Assembly (NCBI GenBank): GCA_018340375.1
Contig: JAFFJZ010000012.1
Coordinates: forward strand, 2,294,001-2,358,000
Length of the DNA: 64,000 nucleotides
Source of the DNA: Gonatopus flavifemur
Lineage: Eukaryota > Arthropoda > Insecta > Hymenoptera > Dryinidae
Direction: 5' to 3'
A model generated the notes under the pieces. That model had not been told where the DNA came from and ran no database searches. It saw nothing but the letters and a program-made list of their open reading frames with translations. A program made the translations under genes and the position numbers. Positions 12,147-28,258 of the stretch are shown piece after piece. Numbering within the stretch: position 1 is the first letter of the stretch; each line of letters begins with the position of its first letter.

Positions 12147-12369
12147 CAGGGGGCATAATCTCAAATGCAACATTCTCAAACGGATTCCAGCGCTGCCGTA
12201 CGATAGTACAGTGAATTATTCGCCATAGATACAACTCACACAAACAATGAACAAATCACACCGATTTTCGAATTAGTGCTAGTGTATGCATGTAAAATAG
12301 TTCACTGTACTACCGTATGGCAGCGCTGAAACCCGTTTGAAAATTTCCTATCCGAGATTATGCCCCCTG
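12147..12369. mobile_element. hAT-type MITE (CAGGGGGCATAA ends), copy 2, empty form
   Basis: The element is 223 bp, CAGGGGGCATAATCTC to GATTATGCCCCCTG, with flanks ATTGAGAT (12139-12146) and ATTGAGAC (12370-12377), a 7/8 target duplication. The subterminal arms carry CAGCGCTGCCGTACG-type sequence as in copy 1. Confidence 0.82.
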
Positions 12370-12792
12370 ATTGAGACTGGTCATTTCCAGAGAAATAATT
12401 CAAAAGTCCTAGTTTTTGACTAATCGAGACATTTTGGGCTTGCAGGCATTCGGGACAATAGGGGTCTACCACATTATTCCGGGATGAATCTGCAGCTTTA
12501 CCATTGTGACAACACTGCTGTCTCTCTCTCTCTCTGTCTTCAACTTCTGCGGTCCTCTTCTCGATCTTTTTCAGCTCCAGGTGACGTCCTTAGGTTGGTC
12601 AACATCTCTCTAATTCGTATCATACGCAATTCCGAAATCGGCCAAGTCTTCGTATTCAATTCAGCGTACTCCTATTTCAGTGATGCATCCCGATACTGCT
12701 CACCTATCGAAAAGTAATACATTATATACTTATAAAAACCTGTGTGTATTATCGTCCTACGAATGGCAGGATCAGGAAAATCCACCTTGGTG

Positions 12793-13421
12793 CCCAGACA
12801 GGGTAGTATGCGAGAGGCCCAACTGGTAATAAGCCCGAATGGCGTTAGCCCGATCGGATTATAACCCGAACGACTTTAAACCCGACTAGTTATAAAAATG
12901 TAATCAAATAAAATGGATAATTAATCGAAATCAAAGCTTATTCAACCTTTTACTGTGAAGATGTATAGAATCAAGGTTAATTACGCTTTGATTTCGATTA
13001 ATTTTCCATTTTATTTGATTATATTTTTATAATAAGTCGGGTCAACTGTCATTCGGGTTTAAAGTCGTTCGGGTTAAATGCAGTCGGGCTAACGCCAGTC
13101 GGGCTGAGGTGCCATTAGGGCTTATTACCAGTTGGGCTTCTCGCATACTACCCCAGACAGCACACAAGAATCTGAAAAAGAAATCTCGGAGAACTCTTTT
13201 AGAATACAAAGTGTTCCAAAAGAGCTTCAAAAGAATTCGATTCGTCAAAGATTTGCGAGTTCCGTTAAAATTCTGAGACCTCTTTGAGAATTTTAACGGA
13301 ACTCGCAAATGTCTGACGAATCGATTTCTTTCGAGACTCTTTTGGAACACTTTGCATTCTAAAAGGGTTCTTCAAGGGTTCTTTTTTCAGAATTCATTTG
13401 GAATTCTTGTGTGCTGTCTGG
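12793..13421. mobile_element. CCCAGACAGCACACAAG-family palindrome, split by a hAT-type MITE
   Basis: The outer element starts CCCAGACAG (12793-12801), resumes as CCAGACAGCACACAAG at 13153, and ends CTTGTGTGCTGTCTGG at 13421. With the inner MITE removed it is a foldback of about 270 bp. Relatives are at 13453-13528, 15522-15772 and 16145-16285. Confidence 0.78.
12802..13152. mobile_element. GGTAGTATGC-family hAT-type MITE, 351 bp, nested
   Basis: The ends are GGTAGTATGCGAGAGGCCC and the inverted GGGCTTCTCGCATACTACC. The 8 bp target CCAGACAG, which is the tip of the host element, is duplicated at 12794-12801 and 13153-13160. The arms contain a run of short TCGGGYT-based units (TCGGGTTTAAAG, TCGGGTTAAATGCAG, TCGGGCTAACGCCAG). 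Confidence 0.87.
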
Positions 13422-13452
13422 ATGGGAAGAATCGTTCCTAATCTACACGAAT

Positions 13453-13528
13453 CCCAGATAGCACAAGAGTTCTGTATGAATGCATTGTATTCATTATGAA
13501 CTCTTTTAGAATACTTGTGTTATCTGAG
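13453..13528. mobile_element. Short CCCAGATAGCACAAG-family MITE
   Basis: 76 bp with CCCAGATAGCACAAG mirrored by CTTGTGTTATCTGAG. It interrupts the GPN1-like sequence between the blocks matching CTACACGA and AAGGACAAA of the functional gene. Confidence 0.75.
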
Positions 13529-13703
13529 AAAGGACAAAGAAATCACACGTTTTAAATTCATATCCCGCGTGTAACGAAGTTCGTTATCCTGCCAATATAG
13601 GTAATGCAATTCATTCGTATTCATCCCACGATAAATTGCAAAAGCAATTCACATACATACTTTTCTAGGTATAAGGGATGAAACAATACTGCTCAGGCCT
13701 TAA

Positions 13704-13915
13704 GGCGATTCACCACAAGTCAAGTTACTAAATCTCTCCCCCCAGTTTTCTCAGTAATCAATTGATGGAATCAATTTTAATGAGCAGGTGCATCTTCTTA
13801 GGCTATTGAAGAAAATGCAGCTACTCATTATTTTTCATTTCATGTGTTGGTTTCTGAGAAAACTGGGGGGAGAAATTTGGAATCTAGTAACTTTTGCAGG
13901 GAGTAATGAATCCCC
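13704..13915. mobile_element. TTAA-flanked (piggyBac-like) MITE
   Basis: 212 bp bounded by TTAA on both sides (13700-13703 and 13916-13919). The ends are GGCGATTCA and the inverted TGAATCCCC, and the inner arms contain CCCCCCAGTTTTCTCAG and its complement. It sits where the functional GPN1 reads GGGCCCCAACGG, so the inserted unit can be delimited. Confidence 0.85.
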
Positions 13916-13988
13916 TTAACGGGGGGGATAATAACCACTCTCTCTTCATTTGTTTTCTTTGTTGTTATATTCAACAAGGTCATAGATC

Positions 13989-14482
13989 CAGGGTTGGGTA
14001 CACATAATACGGTAGGTTTTATGCAAGGAATAATGTGCGCATAAAACTCATGCAGATAACTAAGGGGGTTTTCTGCATAACCTTTTGTTTATGGCCCAGT
14101 TGGATTAGGTAGGGGGTCTTTTTGCCGGAAAAGTTTTTCGCCGGATAAACTTAATTCGACAATCGCTTGTCATTTCTAGAGATCATTACGAAATCTCCCA
14201 GTGATTTCTGGAGGTGACTACCGATTGTCAAATTAGTGTATTCGGCGAAAAACGTTTTCGGCAAAAAGACCCCCTACCGTTTGATTATAATTTTGAAATT
14301 ATGAATTTTTTACCATTTCAACACTCATAAATATCTATTTCATATATTTTGAATTCTGAATTTCAAGTCGAAATTAATTTTAGAAAGTTCCATGCATTTT
14401 CTGCGTATTCTACATGTTTTATGCATAATCTGCGCATAGTTAACGCATATTGCTTAACGCCTGCGCATAGAAACCATCCCTG
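13989..14482. mobile_element. hAT-type element with CAGGG ends
   Basis: It begins CAGGGTTGGGTACAC and ends GAAACCATCCCTG, short imperfect inverted ends of hAT style. The flanks are CATAGATC (13981-13988) and TATAGATC (14483-14490), and the functional gene has the single sequence CATAGATCTAATTC. An inner palindrome (14108-14278, GGTAGGGGGTCTTTTTGCCG ends) is nested in it; a relative of that palindrome is at 55147-55265. Confidence 0.84.
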
Positions 14483-14524
14483 TATAGATCTAATTCGGAA
14501 GGCTGAAGATTTTTGTCCACTGTT

Positions 14525-14818
14525 CCCTGGTGAAAGGGAAGTGTGTAATAGAAAGTGTCAGGGACGTAGTTGGAAAGTATTTGGAACGTGGATTTAAACG
14601 TATATTGAGCGTCAAGTGGAACATTAAGAGTGGTTCGAACGTATATTTGAAGTGTGTGAAGCGTATCGGAAGTAACACCAATTTCATAGAAACCGAGCTT
14701 TACACTCGGAAGCGTAATCGAAGAGTGGATAGGAAGCATGTAAGAAGTATTAGAAACGTAATCTGAGACATTCTTACGCTTCCGTTACTCTTTATGACAC
14801 GCTTCCCTTCCACCAGGG
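14525..14818. mobile_element. CCCTGG-ended inverted-repeat element, 294 bp
   Basis: CCCTGGTGAAAGGGAAG at the left is mirrored by CTTCCCTTCCACCAGGG at the right. The body is a degenerate series of short units such as GGAACGT, GAAGTGT and GAAGCGT. It abuts the last block of GPN1 homology. Confidence 0.72.
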
Positions 14819-16822
14819 TTATTTTATTGAAAACAAATTGAAGTTGAAAATTAAATGCAAAGTTTTATATATCTCCAAGCTGTAGTCTTTTTGTGATGAA
14901 ACTGAAAAAGTGTACTGGCTGTACTGTAGGATCTTTTTCATGTTCAATCAAATTATTCGTACATAAAACAGTCTTATGTTATGTCACATTCTATTCATTT
15001 CATCGATTTTTCAAAATTCATTACGAGTTATTTTTTGAACTCTCTTTCAATTTTCCTGCTGATTAGGATAAGAAATCCGATCGTATTTTCCAAGTCCTTT
15101 TCATAATAATATAGAACTCTTTGAGAATTCTGCGACGACTTCTAAAAGTTACATTGGATCCAAAAAATAATTCTAAAAGAATTATATTCTTCAGAAATTT
15201 GCGAAATCTTCAAGTAGTCTGCAACCATTCTTTTGATTACTCTCGATATCCTTGTAGAATTCTTTTCGAAATCTTTTAGAACTTCTTGTGCTTTTTGGTA
15301 CGGAATCCGTGTCGTAAAAAGGAAAAAAAATGGAAATAACCAACAGTTGGTAGAGTTGCCAGAAAAAATCGCTCAAACTTTGATCATTGATGAATTTTTT
15401 TGACATCAAAAATAAGATTGGTTGGTTACACAAGAAGCAGCTAATTATCAGAGTTGGGCGGTTTTTTTTCTGGCAAGCCTACAACTTTCAGTTGGCTGTA
15501 ATACTTTTTTTGTAACCTATCCCAGATAACACACGGAGAATTCTTTTTCAAGAGCACAAATTCATATAGAGCTCTGGAGAAGTTCAATCTGTCGGACATT
15601 AACAAGCTCTTTGAGAATATCAGAAGTATTGTTTGAGTACTCTCAAAGAACTCGTTAATGTCCGACAGATTGAACTTCTCCAGAGCTCTATATGAATTCA
15701 TTAGTTCGAAAAGCGTTCTTGAAGAGTTCTATTCTTGCTCTTGAAAAAGAATTCTTCGTGTGTTATTTGGGATATCTTCCACGTTTTGTAATGCTCTGTT
15801 TTTTGTTAAGGCCTAAGCACACAAGCTACGTAAACGTGAACGTAAGGAACGGAAAGCTGCGCAGATGTCGTATACGGTTTCTGCGCATCCGTTCTCACGT
15901 TTACGTAACTTATGTGTCTAGACTTATAAAGGGTTTTCCCCGTTTATTTGGTAATGAATAGATGAATGAATAATAATAATTTCTTCTCAGTCGGTAAAAA
16001 AAACGTATTCTTCGAAATTCGAAATTTGGGCGATGTATTGCAATAGATAAAGTACTGAAGATTATTTCCTGCGAATTTCAGACTATTTTATAAATTCAGT
16101 GCGAAGAATTCTTACCGAGAAGATGTTTACTCGGTCGGTACGCTGGTATCCCCTTGAAGAGTTTCAAGAAGAATTCGATTCATCAGACATTCGCGAGTTC
16201 TCTTAGAATTCTTTATATTCCAAAAGATCTCTTCTAAAGTTCTTTTTACAGAATTGATTTGGGATTCTTGTCTGCTATCTGGGTCAAGATTTAACAAATT
16301 TCCCGCCAAATCAACGGGCCAAGTCGATGATAGCGCTCTCTGTAGGTTTCGTTTTAGTCAGAGAGGGCTGATCTCGATCGATACGCGAATCCATAATGAG
16401 GTTATGTACCGTAGTAGCACCATCTACCTGTGGGGCCAACGACTAAACGTTCTCCGATGTTACAAGTTACAAAAACAAAAAAACCATTCTGATGCAGGTG
16501 TGTCAACGTCCGAAACCACTTTGATTTGTATGCACCTGTGTGTTACCAACGATAACCAGTGCAGTAGACTTGGTCTGGTCGTCGAAACCCCTCTCGCCTC
16601 TTCGAATGCTAAGAACCTTTAAATACCACTTACATTTTTACCGTTTACGTTCCTGACATAAGACAATTATCGATATCCAAGATCAAAAATTTGTTGGAAT
16701 CGATGTATTCGCTCCTGTTCTCACCTTGAACTTCCTCAATAATGAATGTTTATTGTTGATACACAAACGGAGCGATTGTTTAACATGTGAGTGTTTTTTG
16801 GAAAAATTCCAAGTTATCGAGA
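14819..16822. other. Gene-free interval upstream of Dlish
   Basis: It contains palindromic elements at 15522-15772 (CCCAGATAACACACGGAGAA ends), 15808-15925 (CCTAAGCACACAAGC arm) and the right half of a CCAGATAGCA-family copy at 16145-16285. About 14830-15180 and 16290-16820 show nothing else recognisable; the Dlish promoter and 5' UTR should lie in the last few hundred bases. Confidence 0.65.
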
Positions 16823-18371
16823 ATGGCTTTCTTGTGTCCAGTACGTATACGTCGGGGGAAAAAAAAGAAACGTAAGTCGAAGTTCGTGAATTTACGATCA
16901 ATCGACAATTTGCTATTGAATCGTTAATATTTTATGTATTTATATATATATGATGTGGATATAAAACAAAATTTTTATTCAACAGCTGGGGCGCATAATT
17001 TTAATCTGGAAAAAGAAGGAGTAGGTACAGGTGGTAACACGAGCCTAGGTGGTCTTAGCGCGAGAACGTCGTTACCCCCTGGTCGTATAACAGGAAGCGC
17101 TAGTATCGAAACTTTAGTCAGGGTTGGTATAGAAAAAGAAAATGGTTTATCCCCGGATAGTAAGATGGTCATCGTCCACGATTTCACACCCTGCGTCGAT
17201 GACGAACTTCAAGTTAAAAGAGGTCAAATTGTAAATGTCTTGTACAGAGAGAACGATTGGGTATATGTGATAGCGGCTGACACACGAATGGAAGGATTTG
17301 TTCCTCATTCGTATTGCGCTCCCTACACATCTCAGCTCGCGGAATCGACTCTCGCGACTCTCATGAATAACGTTAAGAAAAAGTTGCCAAGGTCCAGCGA
17401 TAACGAAGGTGAACTTACTAACGCGAATCGACCCCAAGCCTTGGATTTGCAACAAAACGATACCGGTTCGGCTTCCGATTGTGAAAGTTATGCTCGAAAC
17501 ATCACCGCTACGGATAACATCAATATCAATCGTTCTAGTATAAATCAATCACAAAATTCTATTCAAACTGTTCAAACGCAGCCCGACGTTCATCCATTTT
17601 TCAAGGTATTTTCAATCGTTTTGTCTTTAATAATTCTATGCCATACTCTTATTCGAATGATGTATTTCTATGAATTATTAGGATCCTTCTGCAGGAAGGT
17701 ATATTGTACTTTACACATTTGTGGCTAGAGATGAAAACGACGTGAGCGTAGAAAGAGGAGAATTTGTCACAGTGTTGAATCGTGATGACCCAGATTGGTT
17801 TTGGGTTCTACGTCATTGCGATGGTAACGAAGGTTTTGTTCCATCCGGTTTTGTGTATCCTGGCCATGTACTTCATTCTTACGCTACGACTACAACTACC
17901 AATACAACTACCACCATTACCGCCGATACGCACAATTTAGGTAATTTATGAATATAAAATTTCTGGAGGAAAGTTGAAAAAACTTCCTATGTTAAAAAGA
18001 TATTCCCCTATCGAGTGTATTCAAGCGTCAAAAGATAAAGACTTGTTGGGATATCTTATAATTTCTTTGTTTAATTTGTTCACTCCTAATTTGAAGGCAT
18101 CAACAATGGAAATGTGGCTGGAAACGAGCAGTTACAACAAAAAGATCTACGTGATTTCCGAGATGATACTACTGGAACGGAATTGGTTGTTCTTTATGAT
18201 TATAAGGCGCAGGCGCCGGATGATTTATCTGTGAGACGGGCTGACTGGATATATGCGGATTTGGGAAATCAAACGGTCGATGGTTGGCTTTGGGCGTACG
18301 CGCCGAAAACTCGAAAATATGGGTTCATTCCTAAAGCATATGCCCGTCCTCCTGCCATGACTAGCTTATGA
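16823..18371 (+). CDS. Dlish: SH3-domain adaptor Dlish (Dachs ligand with SH3s; Vamana)
   Basis: Complete gene with four exons in agreeing phase: 16823-16871, 16986-17605, 17682-17940, 18097-18371, giving 400 residues. Three SH3 domains are readable: about residues 75-133 (VIVHDFTP, then GFVPHSYC), 230-285 (YIVLYTFVARDE, then EGFVPSGFVYP) and 328-390 (LVVLYDYKAQAPDDL, then YGFIPKAYARP). The first exon encodes MAFLCPVRIRRGKKKK, a basic start with a cysteine at position 5. Three SH3 domains plus this N terminus identify Dlish. The family member binds the atypical myosin Dachs and the Fat tail at the subapical membrane, and so affects Hippo signalling and planar polarity; a membrane role for Cys5 is inference. 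An AATAAA lies at 18481-18486. ATG 16823 is chosen because it gives the conserved N terminus. Confidence 0.93.
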
Positions 18372-19459
18372 ATTATACTTAGCAGTTTTATACTCTGATA
18401 TTTTATATACTTATATTATACATTTTTTATACAATATTTCTATACTATTTATGAAGCGTATTAATTTTTATACATTTGCAAATAAATTTGTGTTCGTTCA
18501 TCAATTTCTTTTAGCCTTATTTATATTAATTCATTCATTAGATATTCGTATGAATCAATATGAATTCTATGTTTCCTGAAAGCATTTAGAAACGATATTT
18601 CAACGTTCGTAAGACACATTATTGTTCAACACGAAGAAAAATTTGAAGAAATGACGACTGAGATTACATTTTGGATGAGTTTTAACTTTGTAATTTAAAA
18701 TACAAATTTCTACATCGAATTAGGAAAAAAAGCTCAATGATGAGGAATATCTTATGTTTATGTACAATTAAAATGAGATTTAAATCACAGTGGAAAGGGT
18801 AAATCATGAATTTGATGAATTTTGTTGAAAATACTTGAGTACAGGTTGAATTTACCGCTAAAAATGACCAATTCACAAACAAAATGGCGCGTCTTTGATT
18901 CGTCATAAGGAATGTTTGGTATCCGCTATCCATGGTATATAATACCAAAAAAGCTCATAACGAATACAATATATTCATAAATAACTCTTTTGGAACTCTT
19001 ATGCTATTTGTGACACAGATCAGCAGCGTGGTTAATAAAATCCTACCAGATTTTGCTAATTCATTAATTCCTATGAAAACGAAAATGAGATTGGGTGGCG
19101 CTAGAAGAACTAGTCAATCATGAGCTAGTAGGATTTCGTCTACGGTTTTTGCGCATTATTTCGTAGTTTGTGTATATCCAGACCCAGACCTTGAAGAGTG
19201 GGATCTGCGTAATGAACAGTGTAAACCACCCTGGTGTAAACTGTTTTGACTCTATACCTACCGGCGTGTCATGAATGATAAATTTACAGGTAGAAAAACA
19301 ATTTAAATAAATGAAAAAACTCGTTTTTGAAGTACGTATACACGAATGTACTTGATGAAACACATAAAAATGACTGACATTTAATCTGTTGTCCTTTCCA
19401 TCGTGCATTATTTATGAATCGCGTGAAGTTACGAATAATTATTTTTCAGATCCATCATA
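18372..19459. other. Intergenic region between Dlish and GPN1
   Basis: It holds the Dlish 3' UTR with AATAAA, AT-rich DNA, and the GPN1 5' UTR. A TTTTTCAG acceptor at 19442-19449, just before the GPN1 ATG, suggests a 5' UTR intron. No other feature was recognised. Confidence 0.7.
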
Positions 19460-20824
19460 ATGTCCACAAAACCTGAAGAAAAATCGGATAAACCCGATAA
19501 AAAAAAACCAGTATGTCTTATCATCCTAGGAATGGCAGGATCAGGAAAAACTACCTTTGTGCAAAGAATTGTTTCTAACCTATACGAAAGGACAAAACCG
19601 TACGTCATAAATTTAGATCCCGCGTGTAACGAAGTTCGTTATCCCGCCAATATAGGTAATAAAATCCATTCAAATTCAACCCACTACATATTGCAAACAA
19701 AATTCACATGCCTACTTCTCCAGATATAAGAGATGCCGTCAACTACAAAGAGGTTATGAAACAATACTGCTTGGGCCCCAACGGAGGGATAGTTACTACT
19801 CTCAATTTATTTTCTACCAAATTTAACGAAGTCATAGATCTAATTCAGAAGGCTGAAAATTGCGAATACGTCGTCTTGGACACTCCTGGTCAGATAGAAG
19901 TCTTCACATGGTCTGCCAGTGGTACGATAATCACTGAAGCTTTGGCTTCCGAATTTCCAACCATTATCGTGTATGTCTTGGACACGGTGAGGAGCGTGAA
20001 CCCTGTTACTTTCATGTCGAACATGCTCTACGCTTGCTCTATACTTTATAAAACTAGATTACCCTTTATCGTCGCTATGAACAAGGTATTCATCGTTATT
20101 CGTCATTTACACTCGTCCGTTCGATCCACTAAATAAAATTTCTTCCAGATCGACATAGTCGAACATAGTTACGCCGTAGAATGGATGCAAGATTTCGAAG
20201 CTTTTCAAGAAGCTTTGGATTCCGAAACCTCTTACATCAGTAATCTAACTCGGAGCATGGCCCTCGCTCTAGACGAATTCTACAGTCATTTACGTAGCTG
20301 CGGTGTTTCCGCTGTCACCGGCGCGGGCATACCCGAATTTTTCAAACTTGTCGATGACGCGGTGAAAGAATACGAAAGGTACGTGTTACTATACCAGAAT
20401 ATAGAATATCCAATATCTAATAATCTGAGAATGATTTCACAGCGACTACAAAACCATTTGGGCGGAGATGAAAGTCAAACGAGAAGCCGAGAGAAAGAAG
20501 ACTGAAGAGGAACAATTGGAAAAAGCAAAAAAGAGTACCGCCGGGGAAAACGTACCCTTCGTGTCTACCATAAATTCAGGACGCGAATTATCTGAAATTT
20601 ATTTGAAACATTCTCTAAATGAGTCCAGCGAAGATGAAGATGGTACCGAAGATCCTTACGAAGATGAGGATGATGTAGAAAAAAAAGAAGCAGAATCGTT
20701 TGAAAATTTTCTAAAGAGACATCAAATGGAACAACAGAAAAGAGCTTCTTCCCAACAACAACAGCAGCAGCAGCAGCAGCAACAGTCTCAACCAAGTACG
20801 AGTAGTAGTAGTAAAAGCACTTAG
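19460..20824 (+). CDS. GPN1: GPN-loop GTPase 1 (XAB1/MBDin type)
   Basis: Complete gene with exons 19460-19655, 19724-20085, 20149-20378 and 20443-20824, giving 389 residues. Diagnostic motifs in order are the G1 P-loop [18 protein letters not shown], the GPN signature in [11 protein letters not shown], the G3 motif [16 protein letters not shown], and G4 at AMNKID, followed by [16 protein letters not shown]. The C-terminal third is acidic ([17 protein letters not shown]) and ends in a glutamine run of CAA/CAG codons near 20755-20788. GPN1 pairs with GPN3 and is needed for RNA polymerase II assembly and nuclear import. AATAAA is at 20871-20876; the stop is 100 bp from the stop of the HSF-like gene on the other strand. 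A broken copy lies at 12730-14522. Confidence 0.97.
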
Positions 20825-20924
20825 TTTATTACCTTTATAATTATACACTTTCTATTCGCTTTGTACATAAAATAAATCAATAAATTTTATATTTAAAATC
20901 AGAAGCAAAGATTTTTTCCACAGC

Positions 20925-21844
20925 CTATATAGGTTGTATTCGAATGGAAGGTACTTCGAATACTAGATCTTCCGGTTTTACGCCTTTGGGAATCACGTAT
21001 ACGTATTTCAAGGATATATCTGTTGTATAAAATAAATCAATATATACGTGAGGGTGAACAAAATTCAATTCACTCAACATTTTTACCTTTGTTCAGAAGT
21101 CGATGAACGGAAGGATTAACGTGTTTCCCGCGTTCAACATTCGATTTGTTCTGTTTCAACGATTTCGTACGTTTCTGTTCTTTGGTGATTTGTTGCAGGG
21201 TTTCGGTCAACGCCATCTACAAATTAATAATTCCCAAAGAAAAAATTCGAAGATGTCGTGAGCACGATATGATATACCTGGCACATTTGCAATCGAGACA
21301 AGTTATCCTTTTCATTTTTCGTACAAACTTCATCTTCATCGTTGTCGTTGTCGTTATCGTTGTCGTCGTCGTTGTCTTCGTGGTCGCTGTTATTCACGCT
21401 ATTACCATCATCATCATCATCATTGTTATCGTTTTTATAAACCTTCGGGTGTGTGTTTTTGGAACAGGAACATCTGCTTTTCATTACATTTCTTCGCGTC
21501 ACCTTGGTCAACAAATCCATTCGATTTCGACGGAAAAATTCGTGAACGAACTCGTGCACGTTTGGATCATAAGAACCATGGTTGGCGAGATGACGATTGT
21601 GCGAAGTAATTTTACGAAATCCATAAAGATTCAATTGCCTCACGAAGGAAGTTACGTTTTTAGTTTTGAACGCCGAATCCTTCACATCCAAATACTCTTT
21701 TTGAAATTTTTGATAATCCAAAAGAATCGAATTACCACTCGCGTTCCACTTGATTGCCCCCGTCTTACACTCCTCAACGATTTTCCACAACTTTTGAGGA
21801 AATTTCAAAGAAACTATCGTATAATCGCCACTCTCGTCGCACAT
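20925..21844 (-). CDS. Small protein with an HSF-type DNA-binding domain
   Basis: Three exons on the minus strand, 21844-21278, 21216-21087 and 21019-20925 (TAG), give 263 residues in agreeing phase. Residues about 8-110 are a heat-shock-factor DNA-binding domain: FPQKLWKIVEE, then IKWNASGNSILLD, then FVRQLNLYGFRKI, which is the recognition helix signature. The middle has CSCSK and a long Asp/Asn-rich stretch from about 21440 down to 21330. No heptad-repeat oligomerisation domain (HR-A/B) is visible, unlike canonical HSF1. HSFY/HSFX-like proteins share this reduced plan, so a divergent HSF paralogue is the best call. Nuclear DNA binding is inferred. A reverse AATAAA is at 20825-20830. Confidence 0.85.
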
Positions 21845-22355
21845 TTTTAATTTCTTTTATTAAGAATAAATTACGATTAATTGTAACGAATACGCGTAAT
21901 TGGAACTAAACGTTGGATTCGTACACGTTACCCGTCTTTTGTCTATTCGAAATTCTTCCTTCGTTTGTTTTTTCGTTTGAAACAAAACACTGTTCGGTGG
22001 GAAAAAGGAGGGAAACTTTGAACTTTGTGGGTTTTCTTTTTCTTTTTTCCAAGTACATTGTATATTCGGTTATTTTACAAAATTCTATTGTAACGACCAG
22101 TCAACATTTGGCCATCCACCGTACTACTAGAAAATTTGTAACGGTGGATATAATATAATATACGCAATAAATTATCAAACTTAAACGTTAATTTGATGCA
22201 TTCATATTTATACATTGAAGATTTCTTGAGGTTTCTACGAAAACGAAGGATCATTAATACTATAGTTTTGGACGCTCGTCACGTCTTTTTCCTAACGACG
22301 GAAACGTGAGGATTTCTCAAATGTTGGTTAAAGGACGATGCGGTTTTCCTTTCTT
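21845..22355. other. Spacer between the HSF-like gene and the receptor kinase
   Basis: It should contain the promoter of the HSF-like gene (right of 21844) and the 3' UTR of the receptor kinase (left of 22356). No specific signal could be fixed. Confidence 0.55.
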
Positions 22356-27583
<5,228 letters not shown>

Positions 27584-28258
27584 CTGTAACGTGACAAAAC
27601 GAAAAAGTTCCATCATTTTACTTTGACTTTAAAATGAAACCCATTGAAACCGGTGAAATCAATTAAATTTCATGGGGATTCAATAGTTTTGAATGGTAAG
27701 TTATCGTTCAATTTTTGTTTCACTAAACCGAAGGGGTAGCTCAACTTGGCGAATATAAAAACCTTTCTTGGTGAAAATCAACGTTCATGAGAAAACAAAA
27801 TGTAAAAACGTCCCCATCTCGGCTTCTCTGGCTCTTGGGTTATTTTACTTCGGTTCCCGTATGGAAATATTTTGCTGAAAAATTTCTGAAAATCTCTGTA
27901 AAATCTCTCGAAAACTCTGATTCTCCTTTGCAAGGGTCTGATAAAGTCTGAGAAAGTTTGAGATTTCGATGAGAAATCTAATATTTTTAGAACATCGGTC
28001 TCAGAGTTTTTTCACAGTTTATCACAAATTTTTCATTAAAATTTTAGATAGATGACTGCAAATTTATTTCTGATAAAACTCTAAAGAAATTATGACAAAT
28101 TTCCGTGTTTTCTCCGAGAGCTATAAAAAAATCATGAAATATGAGTGATTGTCAGAATTTTCTCGGATTTTTTTCGAGTTTATCCGAGATTTTTCATCGA
28201 AATTTCAGATTGGTGATTATGAATGTATTCCCGATAAAACTCTGAAAAAAGTATAATA

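Larger units (their letters stand above)
5490..12729. other. Gene-free, repeat-rich interval
   Basis: No exon chain was found on either strand. The interval is a mosaic of short inverted-repeat elements (listed separately), a TAG microsatellite, a CA microsatellite, a 106 bp tandem pair and unclassified AT-rich DNA. The stretches 9072-9655 and 10410-10890 show nothing recognisable. Confidence 0.7.
12730..14522 (+). pseudogene. GPN1 pseudogene, a genomic duplicate broken by nested transposons
   Basis: Five blocks match the 5' half of the working GPN1 gene in order and orientation: about 12730-12792 (G1 P-loop region), 13422-13452, 13529-13699, 13920-13988 and 14491-14522. The block at 13529-13699 includes sequence like GPN1 intron 1 together with its GT and AG borders, so the copy arose from DNA and not from processed mRNA. 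The blocks are separated by insertions at 12793-13421 (two elements), 13453-13528, 13704-13915 and 13989-14482; about 20 bp of coding sequence is also missing near 13675. It has no open frame. It lies 6.7 kb upstream of the functional gene, with Dlish between. Confidence 0.88.

Noticed and set aside
20925..21844. Canonical HSF1 heat-shock factor
   Set aside because: The DNA-binding domain fits, but the heptad repeats and activation region are absent and the protein is only 263 residues.
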